A DNA stretch of 64,000 nt. Source: Mycolicibacterium iranicum (GTDB lineage: Bacteria; Actinomycetota; Actinomycetes; Mycobacteriales; Mycobacteriaceae). The stretch spans positions 124,001 through 188,000 of the forward strand of contig NZ_LQPC01000029.1 in the NCBI RefSeq assembly GCF_002101705.1, read 5' to 3'. A program made the translations under genes and the position numbers. This document shows, piece by piece, positions 1 through 7,513 of this stretch (within the stretch, counting starts at the first letter, position 1; every line of letters begins with the position of its first letter). The notes under the pieces are model-generated. The model was not told the origin of the DNA and ran no database searches. It worked only from the letters and a program-made list of their open reading frames with translations.

Positions 1-497
1 TCGGCGGCCTCGGTCACCTGGCCGTCAAACTCGCCGTCGCGTTGGGCGCGGACGTCACCGTGCTGAGCCAGTCGCTGAAGAAGATGGAGGACGGCCTGCG
101 GCTGGGCGCCTCCGAGTACTACGCGACCAGCGACCGCGACACCTTCAAGAAGCTCAGGGGCTCTTTCGACCTGATCCTCAACACCGTGTCGGCCAACCTC
201 AACCTGGAGGACTACCTCGGGCTGCTGACTCTTGACGGCACACTCGTCGAGCTCGGCATGCCGGAGCATCCGATGGAGGTGCCGGCGTCGGCGCTGATCT
301 TCGGTCGCCGCCGGATCTCCGGATCGCTGATCGGCGGTATCGCAGAAACCCAGGAGATGCTGGACTTCTGCGCCGAGCACGGCGTGACACCCGAAATCGA
401 GGTGGTGGCGCCCGATTACATCAACGAGGCCTACGAGCGTGTGCTGGCCAGTGACGTGCGCTACCGCTTCGTGATCGACACCGAGGCGCTGCGCTGA
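1..497 (+). CDS. adhC: NADP-dependent zinc alcohol dehydrogenase, C-terminal part (5' truncated by window)
   Basis: The reading frame is open from base 3, so the gene starts upstream of the window. The first visible residues form the glycine-rich GGLGH of the Rossmann dinucleotide site, followed by a short VTVLSQS strand end that in NADP-specific members carries the phosphate-binding residues. This is the C-terminal cofactor-binding half of a zinc-dependent medium-chain alcohol dehydrogenase of the cinnamyl-alcohol/YahK type. The zinc-binding N-terminus lies outside the window. The symbol adhC rests on similarity and on position: in M. tuberculosis adhC (Rv3045) precedes a DUF3349 gene and nrdF2, as here. 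The role is probably reduction of aldehydes to alcohols in the cytosol; the physiological substrate is unknown. Confidence 0.85.
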   Translation, partial: GGLGHLAVKLAVALGADVTVLSQSLKKMEDGLRLGASEYYATSDRDTFKKLRGSFDLILNTVSANLNLEDYLGLLTLDGTLVELGMPEHPMEVPASALIFGRRRISGSLIGGIAETQEMLDFCAEHGVTPEIEVVAPDYINEAYERVLASDVRYRFVIDTEALR

Positions 498-503
498 CAC
501 CGA

Positions 504-538
504 TTCGGCCCGCATCCACGTTGTGTATGCGGGCCGAA
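504..538. terminator. Bidirectional hairpin between adhC and the DUF3349 gene
   Basis: A perfect 12-bp inverted repeat (TTCGGCCCGCAT / ATGCGGGCCGAA) with an 11-nt loop lies between the two convergent genes. It lacks a long U-tract, as is usual for mycobacterial intrinsic terminators. Confidence 0.7.
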
Positions 539-561
539 ATGTTAGCCAACAGTGATGCGCT

Positions 562-903
562 TCATGATGATTGGCCGGTGGCCGCGTCATGGTCGACACC
601 GGCCAGCGGCCACCCTGCCGCCGCGAGCCTGGCCGCCACCCGCTGGACGTTCTCGGGACCCGCGTCATGGTGAGTGACGTCCTTGATGAACGCCTCGATC
701 TCGTCGACATCGATGGTGCCGTCGGCAACCGCCGATGAGCCGTCTTCTGTCAGGTGGGCGATGACTTCTCTGATCTGCTCTTCAGTGAGCGGTGTGGCGC
801 GCAGCAGCGACAACAGCGGGACTCGGTCCGGCCCCGGAACGCCGTCGGGATAGCCGGCGCGTAGCCAATCCAGGATCGAGTGCAGCAACGACGTCGCGGT
901 CAC
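562..903 (-). CDS. DUF3349 family protein
   Basis: A 113-residue soluble protein of the small mycobacterial DUF3349 family. The typical start LLHSILDWLRAGYPDGVP and the helical segment with PLTEEQIREVIAHL are visible. A second acidic helical stretch (TIDVDEIEAFIKDV) follows near residues 63-76. The family is small and helical with no established biochemical role. It sits convergent to adhC, which matches Rv3045-Rv3046c in M. tuberculosis. The ATG at 903 is chosen because family similarity begins immediately after it. Confidence 0.8.
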   Translation of the reverse strand: MTATSLLHSILDWLRAGYPDGVPGPDRVPLLSLLRATPLTEEQIREVIAHLTEDGSSAVADGTIDVDEIEAFIKDVTHHDAGPENVQRVAARLAAAGWPLAGVDHDAATGQSS

Positions 904-1136
904 CTCTGCAGTGTCGTCCCCGGTGATCTCCGCCGCTACTTCGGCGATTCACTGTTCTCCTCCGCGTCGCCTCGCCTTCACCGGCATCCTGGGAAACGGC
1001 GAAGCTGGGGATTGACTGGGAGCCATGTTAAATATGGATGACCCCGGTTGTTGGGTGGTCTATACAGTGCGACGCTCTCTTCGGTCTGCGGTGTCGCAGG
1101 CGATCAAATGATTGCAATCCGAAGGAGAAACGCCGT

Positions 1137-2729
1137 ATGGCGAGCGATTCCGTTCCGGCATCCACAGCCGTGGAACCCGCCGCGCCGGCAGGGTTGAAGA
1201 AGGGCGCGATCGGGATGGTCGCGGTCATCTTCATGGCCGTCGCCAATGCCGCGCCCATCACCGCGATGACCGGCAACACCCCGATCGCAGTCGGTTACGG
1301 CAACGGACTCGGCGCCCCCGCCGGCTTCCTGTTCGCGACGATCATCCTGACGCTGTTCGCACTCGGATACGTGGCGATGGCCAAACACATCACCACCACA
1401 GGCGCCTTCTACGGATTCATCTCCCACGGTCTCGGTCAGGTCTGGGGCATGGCCAGTGGCTTCCTGGCCACCTTCGCCTACGTCGTCTTCGAGGGTTCGT
1501 TGATCGGCGGCTGCGCCTACTTCGCCAACGACGCGGTCAACACCATTGTGGGAGTAGACATTCCGTGGCTGGTCTTTGCAGTCGGCGCGACCCTGCTCAT
1601 CGCCGTGCTGTGCTACTTCCACATCAGCTTCACCGCGGCAATTCTCGGCGTGACACTGGTGGCCGAGGTGCTGATACTGCTCGGCCTGGCGTTCTCGGTG
1701 ATCGTCAAAGGCGGCGGCCCCGACGGGTTCATGCTCGACCAGACCGTGCTGCTCAACAATGCGTTCGAAGGACTGCCCGAGGGTGCGTTCGGAACGGCAG
1801 CTGCGGCCGGTTCGATGGCGATCGGCCTGTTCTTCGCGTTCTGGTCCTGGGTCGGTTTCGAGACCACCGCGGTGTACGGCGAGGAGTCACGCAACCCGAA
1901 GAAAATCATCCCGCGGGCTACCCTCGTCGCCGTCATCGGTCTGGGCCTGTTCTACACCTTCATCTCTGCGATGGTGCTGGCGGGCAACGGCGCCAAGGCA
2001 TCGGTCGAGGCCTCGATCAGCGCCTCTCCGCTGGACCTGTTCTTCGGCCTGGTAGAGACGAACCTGGGCGGCTTCCTACTTGACGTCTACAAGATCCTGC
2101 TCGTCATCGGGTCGTTTGCGTGCGCACTCGCCTTCCACAACGCCGCATCGCGCTACCTGTTCGCCCTCGGTCGCGAAATCCCCTCAGCCGCAGTGCAGAA
2201 GACCCTCGGCGGCGCCCACCCCAAGCACGGCTCGCCGTACATCGCATCCACGCTGCAGAGTGCCGTCACGTTGGTGATCGTGCTGCTGTTCGCCGGCTTC
2301 ACCGCAGTGCAGGTGCCCGATGAGAACGGAGTCCCGGTGGACACGCCGGCTCTGGTCCCCTACGTGAACATCTACGGACTGCTGGCGTTGATCGGCACCG
2401 CGGCGATTCTGCTGGTACAGGCGATCTGTTCGGCTGCGGTCATCTCGTACTTCTGGGCGCGCAAAACTCACCCCGGCAATGTCGTCACCACGCTGATCTG
2501 CCCGGCGATCGGAGGCGTCGCGATGCTGTACGTGGTGTGGCTGCTGTGGGACAACCGGGCTTTCGCCGCGGGACTGGCCGCCAACTCCCAGGTGTTCAAG
2601 GTCGGCCCGTTCATGATCCTCGCGGTGTTCCTCATCGGTCTGGCGTACGCGTTGTGGTTGCGGGTCGCCAGGCCAGAGGTGTACGCCGCGGTCGGACGCA
2701 CGGTCATCGAGGACAGCCACGAGCGTTAA
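1137..2729 (+). CDS. APC-superfamily amino-acid permease
   Basis: A 530-residue polytopic membrane protein, predicted to have about 12 transmembrane helices and act as a secondary transporter for an amino acid or related amine. The first helix after the GAIGMVAVIFMAVANAAP segment carries the unwound small-residue region typical of APC transporters (NTPIAVGYGNG). The conserved helix 6 region FWSWVGFETTAVYGEE and the loop NPKKIIPRA are also present. The start is the ATG at 1137, preceded by GAAGGAGAA; the frame is open further upstream but without similarity. The substrate cannot be read from sequence. Its stop shares the palindrome TTAA with the stop of the convergent oxidoreductase gene. Confidence 0.85.
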   Translation: MASDSVPASTAVEPAAPAGLKKGAIGMVAVIFMAVANAAPITAMTGNTPIAVGYGNGLGAPAGFLFATIILTLFALGYVAMAKHITTTGAFYGFISHGLGQVWGMASGFLATFAYVVFEGSLIGGCAYFANDAVNTIVGVDIPWLVFAVGATLLIAVLCYFHISFTAAILGVTLVAEVLILLGLAFSVIVKGGGPDGFMLDQTVLLNNAFEGLPEGAFGTAAAAGSMAIGLFFAFWSWVGFETTAVYGEESRNPKKIIPRATLVAVIGLGLFYTFISAMVLAGNGAKASVEASISASPLDLFFGLVETNLGGFLLDVYKILLVIGSFACALAFHNAASRYLFALGREIPSAAVQKTLGGAHPKHGSPYIASTLQSAVTLVIVLLFAGFTAVQVPDENGVPVDTPALVPYVNIYGLLALIGTAAILLVQAICSAAVISYFWARKTHPGNVVTTLICPAIGGVAMLYVVWLLWDNRAFAAGLAANSQVFKVGPFMILAVFLIGLAYALWLRVARPEVYAAVGRTVIEDSHER

Positions 2730-3715
2730 GCCCTCCTGGCGGCGGCTTCGCTCAGTGCCCGAACGACGCTGTTCTTCGCGAGGTCGACCTTGAAGCTGTT
2801 GTGCTGCAGTGGAGATGCCCCTGCGACGACAGCGTCGGCCGCCGCCAGGAAGGCCTGCCGGTCAGGAGCCTGACCGGTCAACGCCGCCTCGGCGGCCGGC
2901 GCCCTCCACGGCGTTGCGGCCACACCGCCCAGTGCCACGGCGGCCGACCGGATCACGCCGTCGTTCAGTTGCACTGCCGCGGCCACCGACACCAGGGCGA
3001 ACGCGTAGCTGTGCCGGTCGCGGACCTTCAGGTACCAGCTGCGGGGGCCGAACGGCGACGGCGGCAACTCCACGGCCACGATGAGTTCGTCGGGGCGCAC
3101 ACAGGTGTCGCGGTCCGGGTGCGCAGCGGGCAGCACATAGAAGTCGCGGATCGCTATCGTCCGCGCGCCATCGGGGCCGGTCACGTGAACCACCGCGTCC
3201 AGCGCCGCCAGGGCCACGGCCATGTCCGACGGGTGGACGGCGATACAGGGCAAGCCGGTCCCGAACACAGCGTGCTCGCGGTGGGAGCCGTCCCGTGCAG
3301 CGCAGCCCGACCCGGGCACGCGCTTGTTGCACGGACCCGTCGCCGGATTCATGAAGTACGGGCAGCGCGTCCGCTGCATCAGGTTGCCACCGACGGTCGC
3401 CATGTTGCGGATCTGTGTGGTCGCCCCCGACAGAATCGCCTGGGACAGCACGGGATATCGAGTGCGCACCAACGCGTGGTTTGCGACAGCCGAGTTCGTG
3501 GCTCCGGCGCCGATCACGATGCCGCCGGCCGCAGATTCCTCGATCTCGGTGAGCCCCAATCCTCTTACGTCGACGAGGACAGCCGGGCTCTCCACACCGG
3601 ACTTCATCAGATCGAGCAGATTTGTCCCGCCCGCATAGAAGCGCGCGCCTTCTGCCGTCACCCGGCCGATCGCATCGGCGACGCTGCCCGCGCGCTGGTA
3701 GTCGAACGTCAGCAT
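2726..3715 (-). CDS. FAD-binding subunit of a PaoABC-like molybdenum aldehyde oxidoreductase
   Basis: A 329-residue medium subunit of the xanthine dehydrogenase family. FAD motifs are visible: FYAGGTNLLDLMK (about residues 26-38) and TVGGNLMQ (about 107-114). Four cysteines, C118, C129, C138 and C157, sit in an insert (RCPYF, GPCNKR, GSGCAA, LPCIAVHPSD) resembling the extra [4Fe-4S] site of E. coli PaoB (YagS). Its job would be to pass electrons from the [2Fe-2S] subunit to an acceptor via FAD. The ATG at 3715 is chosen because the upstream frame has no similarity and this start overlaps the stop of the Fe-S gene by 7 nt, suggesting translational coupling. It is the last gene of a three-gene operon. 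Confidence 0.9.
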   Translation of the reverse strand: MLTFDYQRAGSVADAIGRVTAEGARFYAGGTNLLDLMKSGVESPAVLVDVRGLGLTEIEESAAGGIVIGAGATNSAVANHALVRTRYPVLSQAILSGATTQIRNMATVGGNLMQRTRCPYFMNPATGPCNKRVPGSGCAARDGSHREHAVFGTGLPCIAVHPSDMAVALAALDAVVHVTGPDGARTIAIRDFYVLPAAHPDRDTCVRPDELIVAVELPPSPFGPRSWYLKVRDRHSYAFALVSVAAAVQLNDGVIRSAAVALGGVAATPWRAPAAEAALTGQAPDRQAFLAAADAVVAGASPLQHNSFKVDLAKNSVVRALSEAAARRA

Positions 3716-4245
3716 GTCGCCTCGTGCACCGACGAGATCGCGCTGACGATGTTCGGGTAGGCGCCGCACCGGCAAATGTTTCCGGCCATGCGCTCGCGAA
3801 TCTCTGTGTGTGACAGTTCTTCCGGCGGACAGCTGAGATCGGCGCCGCCGTCGAACGACGCGGCGGACAGGTCTCCCCTGGCATATTCGCGCAGCATCGC
3901 GCGCGCCGAACACAGCTGACCGGACGTGCAGTAGCCACACTGGAAGCCGTCGTGGTCGACGAAAGCCTGCTGTAACGGATGAAGGTCGTCGCCGCGTGCG
4001 AGCCCCTCGACGCTACCCACGTCGGCGCCGTCGGCGCAGACCGCCAGCGTCAGGCAACTCAACACCCGCTCGCCGTCCACGTCGACCGTGCATGCACCGC
4101 ACAGACCGTGGTCACATCCCTTCTTGGTGCCCGTCAGCGCGAGCCGCTCCCGCAGCACGTCGAGCAGCGTCGAGCGGACGTCCACGTCCAGCTCGTGCCC
4201 GACACCGTTAACGACGAGACATATGGGGTGGCCCGGTTTGGTCAC
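3709..4245 (-). CDS. [2Fe-2S] subunit of a PaoABC-like molybdenum aldehyde oxidoreductase
   Basis: A 178-residue small subunit with two [2Fe-2S] sites. The plant-ferredoxin-type site uses C44, C49, C52 and C64 (GCDHGLCGACT). The helical site uses C103, C106, C158 and C160 (CGYC and ICRC). These place it as the electron relay between the molybdenum cofactor and FAD. The spacer before the last CRC motif, with ELSHTEIRERMAGN, resembles PaoA (YagT). No Tat signal is seen at the N-terminus, unlike E. coli PaoA, so this complex may be cytoplasmic. The GTG start at 4245 overlaps the stop of the large subunit gene (GTGA). Confidence 0.9.
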   Translation of the reverse strand: MTKPGHPICLVVNGVGHELDVDVRSTLLDVLRERLALTGTKKGCDHGLCGACTVDVDGERVLSCLTLAVCADGADVGSVEGLARGDDLHPLQQAFVDHDGFQCGYCTSGQLCSARAMLREYARGDLSAASFDGGADLSCPPEELSHTEIRERMAGNICRCGAYPNIVSAISSVHEATC

Positions 4246-6368
4246 TTGTGCTCCTCCAGTAGGGATTCCAGAGTTATCGGAAGTTCGCGCAACCGCTTTC
4301 CGGTGGCGTGGTGAATGGCGTTGGCGATTGCCGCGGGTACCCCACAGGCACCGATCTCGCCGATACCGCGCACGCCCATCGGGTCCAGGGACGGGTCGGG
4401 TCGGTCGACAAAGGTGATGTCGAAGTCGGGCACATCCGCGTGAGTCGGCACGTAGTACTCGCCGATGAGCTTGCCGGTGCGGGGATCATGAGGCACCTGC
4501 TCAAGGAGGGCCATGCCGACACCGAAGGTGATGCCGCCCATGACCTGGTTGGTCGCCAGCTTCGGATTGATCACCCGGCCGCAGTCCATCACCGCGACCC
4601 ACCGCGTGACGGTGGCGCGCCCGATCTGCTCGTCAACCTCGACCTCGCAGAAATGCGCGCCGAACGACTGCGAGGCGGGCCCGCCCTCCGGCGCGCCGCC
4701 ACTGGTCACCGTGAAGTTCAGCGACTCGTGTGCATCGCGCCTTCGCTTCCACTCCAGGGCGGCGGCGTAGACCGCAGACCCGACGGACGCGGTCGTCTGC
4801 GACGCTCCGCTGTAGGGCGCATCCGGGAATGCGGAGTCACCGGAGTCGAAACTCACCTGCGACAGCGGGAGCCCTGTGGTGTCGGCGGCCAACTGTGCCA
4901 TCACCGTGCGCACGCCGGTTCCGACCTCGTGGGTCGCGGCGCTGAACCGGACCCGGCCGTCGGCCCCGGTCTCGACACGGCAGCCGGCGGCCATCCGGCG
5001 ACCCGGATATGTCGCCGTCGCCATACCGAAGCCGACGAGAACGCCGTCGCGTCGTAGAGACCGCGGTCCGGCGGGCCGATGCTCCCAACCGAAGCGCTGC
5101 GCGCCCGTCGTATAACACTGCCGCAGGTGCGCGGCCGACCAGGTTCGTCCGTTCGTCTGGTCGTGGTCCATGACGTTCCTCAGTCGCAGCGCCACCGGAT
5201 CCAGCCCGGTGGCACACGCCAGTTCGTCCATGGCGACCTCGAGCGCGAACAATCCGGGCGCCTCCCCCGGGCCCCTCATGAAACATGGTGTGGGCGAGTT
5301 GATCCGGGCCACCGTGTGCGTCACATCCAACCGCGGCGAGTGGTACAGGAATCGCGCCGACAAACCGGCCGGTTCGCAGAAGTGCGCCACCGTGGAGGTC
5401 TCGGTCAGGGTGTGGTGTTCGGTGCTCGCGATCAATCCGGTCGAGTCCGCGACGAGTGAGACGCGTTGCTCGGTGCGTGGCCGGTGGCCTGTCGAGGTGA
5501 ACATCTGGTCGCGGGTCAAGACGAGTTTGACCGCGCGGCCGACCGCGCGCGCCGCCACGGCGCACAGCACCACGTGCATCCACAGGAAGCTCTTTGAACC
5601 GAAAGCACCTCCCACCAAGGGCGATACGATCCGCACATGGTCTTCAGGTATCCCTAGGTACGCAGCGAGCACGCGGCGTTCCCCGGTGATCCACCGCGTG
5701 GTGTCATACACCGTCAGGTGGTCGCTATCCCACTGCGCGATCGTCGCCGACAGCTCGATCGGGTAGTGGCTGTTGACAGGGGTCCGGAACGACGCGTCGA
5801 CGGTGGTGCCCGACGGTGCATCGGCGGCACCGCGACGATCCTGGAGCAACTCGTCGGCCAGCTTCACGAAGTGATCCGGACGGTAGACGCCGTGCCTGAT
5901 GAGGTCGTCCGGCTCGTCGTCAATCGCCGGGCTGCTCAGCACGTCTGCGGCGCGCAACTGCGGAGCCAACTCGACGTATTCGAAGGTCATCATGGAGGCG
6001 GCCTGCGCAGCGTTCTCGGGCGAGTCCGCAACCACCAGGGCCATATGCTGGCCGGCGTACTGCACGTTCAGGTCTGACAACGGCGGTCGCCGTTCCAACG
6101 GGAGGTCCCAGGTCAGATCCTTCGGAAGCACCTGCAGCGGTGGACAGTTCAGTGGTGTCAGCACGTAGTCCACTCCGGCGCACGCGGCCGCACGCGCGGC
6201 GGCGGCTGCAATTGACTCGGGTGTCACCCGTCCGTGGGTGATCTCCGCCTGTACGAGGGCCGCGTAGCTTACGTCGCCGACAGGAGTGTCGGCGGTGTAG
6301 CGCGCCCGCCCCGTCACCTTCTCGACGCCCTCGACTCGATTGACGGGACGCCCGACAGAGGTTGGCAT
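4242..6368 (-). CDS. Molybdopterin-binding catalytic subunit of a PaoABC-like aldehyde oxidoreductase
   Basis: A 708-residue large subunit of the xanthine dehydrogenase family, which hydroxylates or oxidises aldehydes or N-heterocycles at a molybdenum centre. The start GRPVNRVEGVEKVTGRARYTAD, the cofactor loop GGAFGSKSF, the MRGPGEAPG loop and the C-terminal GIGEIGACG (catalytic Glu near residue 671) are all visible. The CO-dehydrogenase loop with selenocysteine/cysteine is absent, so it is not a CODH. It is the first gene of the operon large - small - medium. The ATG at 6368 was chosen because similarity starts there; a start at 6407 in the same frame is possible. The substrate is unknown. 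Confidence 0.88.
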   Translation of the reverse strand: MPTSVGRPVNRVEGVEKVTGRARYTADTPVGDVSYAALVQAEITHGRVTPESIAAAAARAAACAGVDYVLTPLNCPPLQVLPKDLTWDLPLERRPPLSDLNVQYAGQHMALVVADSPENAAQAASMMTFEYVELAPQLRAADVLSSPAIDDEPDDLIRHGVYRPDHFVKLADELLQDRRGAADAPSGTTVDASFRTPVNSHYPIELSATIAQWDSDHLTVYDTTRWITGERRVLAAYLGIPEDHVRIVSPLVGGAFGSKSFLWMHVVLCAVAARAVGRAVKLVLTRDQMFTSTGHRPRTEQRVSLVADSTGLIASTEHHTLTETSTVAHFCEPAGLSARFLYHSPRLDVTHTVARINSPTPCFMRGPGEAPGLFALEVAMDELACATGLDPVALRLRNVMDHDQTNGRTWSAAHLRQCYTTGAQRFGWEHRPAGPRSLRRDGVLVGFGMATATYPGRRMAAGCRVETGADGRVRFSAATHEVGTGVRTVMAQLAADTTGLPLSQVSFDSGDSAFPDAPYSGASQTTASVGSAVYAAALEWKRRRDAHESLNFTVTSGGAPEGGPASQSFGAHFCEVEVDEQIGRATVTRWVAVMDCGRVINPKLATNQVMGGITFGVGMALLEQVPHDPRTGKLIGEYYVPTHADVPDFDITFVDRPDPSLDPMGVRGIGEIGACGVPAAIANAIHHATGKRLRELPITLESLLEEHK

Positions 6369-6481
6369 GGTGAACAGCTTCGCGTGCTTCGCACATGGCG
6401 TCGACAACGCTGGCCACCATCGCTGGTACCGGCTAGCTGCAAGAGGGCGATCGCCTGACTGTGATGGGAGAATATGACGTT

Positions 6482-7135
6482 ATGTGTGCGCTGAGGGTCG
6501 TCGTAGCCGACGACGACGTGCTGTTGCGCGAGGGGCTGGCCAGCCTGCTGGAGCGCTCGGGATTTGAGATCGTCGGACAGGCCGGCGATGGCGAGGCACT
6601 CCTGGCTCTGGTCCGCGAACATCAACCCGACCTCGCACTCGTCGACATCCGCATGCCGCCGTCACACACCAGCGAGGGTCTCGACGCGGCGAAGGTGATC
6701 CGCGACGAGTCACCGAAGGTCGGCATCGTGGTGCTGTCCGCCCATGTCGACGTCGACCACGCCATGGAGCTCCTCGCTGGTGGCCACGCGATCGGCTACC
6801 TGTTGAAGACGCGGGTGACCGACGTCGCGGATTTCGTCGACACGTTGCAGCGCATCGCCAATGGCGCGTCGGTCGTCGATCCGGCCCTGGTTGCCGAGTT
6901 GGTGTCGGCACGCAAGCGAGACGACCCCCTCGGCGCGCTGAGTACGCGCGAACGCGAGGTGCTGACGCTGATGGCGGAGGGCCTGTCGAACGCCGGCATC
7001 GGCCGACGCCTCTGGGTAACCGAGGGCACGGTGGAAAAGCACGTGCGCAGCATCCTGACGAAGCTGAACTTGCCCGAGACCGGTGACAACCACCGCCGAG
7101 TGCGCGCGGTGATCATGTACCTGGAAACGCGCTAG
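6482..7135 (+). CDS. NarL/LuxR-type response regulator
   Basis: A 217-residue two-domain transcription factor. The receiver has the acidic triad D10-D12, the phospho-acceptor D55 (LALVDIRMP), S86 and K109. The C-terminal LuxR HTH starts at LSTREREVLTLMAEG and contains TEGTVEKHVRSIL as recognition region. The ATG at 6482 is preceded by GGGAG at 11 nt; GTG 6461 and ATG 6464 are in-frame alternatives. It is probably phosphorylated by the histidine kinase encoded at 7514-9769. It is divergent from the molybdenum oxidoreductase operon (113 bp between starts), which makes that operon a plausible target; this is inference. Its stop shares CTAG with the convergent receiver-only gene. Confidence 0.88.
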   Translation: MCALRVVVADDDVLLREGLASLLERSGFEIVGQAGDGEALLALVREHQPDLALVDIRMPPSHTSEGLDAAKVIRDESPKVGIVVLSAHVDVDHAMELLAGGHAIGYLLKTRVTDVADFVDTLQRIANGASVVDPALVAELVSARKRDDPLGALSTREREVLTLMAEGLSNAGIGRRLWVTEGTVEKHVRSILTKLNLPETGDNHRRVRAVIMYLETR

Positions 7136-7485
7136 GACCGAACGCCAAGAAGCTGCTTAACTGCAGCGGGCGACAACGCGAACTTGGGGAGGAACCCCAG
7201 CGCGGGGCTGGCCGCGATGAGATCTGCGAAATCCTGTTCGTCATGCGTCGAGGTCAGGATCACCGGAACGTCGCGCAAGCGCTCGGCGATGTCGAAGCCA
7301 CTCTCGGCGCCCAGGTCCACATCGACGAGTGCGACATCGGGGCGCAAAGCAGCAGCCTGACGCATCGCCTCGTCGCCGTCACATGCGGTGCCGACCACCT
7401 CGATTCCTCCCCGCTCGAGCATGGCGCGGGCCGCATCGCGGAAGTCGGCGCTGTCGTCGACGATCAGGCAACGCGGACCACTCAT
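7132..7485 (-). CDS. Stand-alone receiver-domain protein
   Basis: A 117-residue protein that is only a CheY-type receiver. D10/D11, phospho-acceptor D55 (VALVDVDLG), the T/S cluster at ILTST (about 77-80) and K101 (FLPKF) are all present, so it should be phosphorylatable. No output domain is encoded. It is read antiparallel between the response regulator and the histidine kinase, with its start only 28 bp from the kinase start. It could act as a phosphate sink or a competing partner of the kinase. The GTG/ATG choice is limited to the codon at 7485, just before SGPRCLIVDDS. Confidence 0.85.
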   Translation of the reverse strand: MSGPRCLIVDDSADFRDAARAMLERGGIEVVGTACDGDEAMRQAAALRPDVALVDVDLGAESGFDIAERLRDVPVILTSTHDEQDFADLIAASPALGFLPKFALSPAAVKQLLGVRS

Positions 7486-7513
7486 GCCTCAAGCTTGTCA
7501 GGGACGAACACAG

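Noticed and set aside
1061..1070. TATACAGT as a -10 element for the permease gene
   Set aside because: No -35 at a suitable distance, and no independent evidence for the transcription start.
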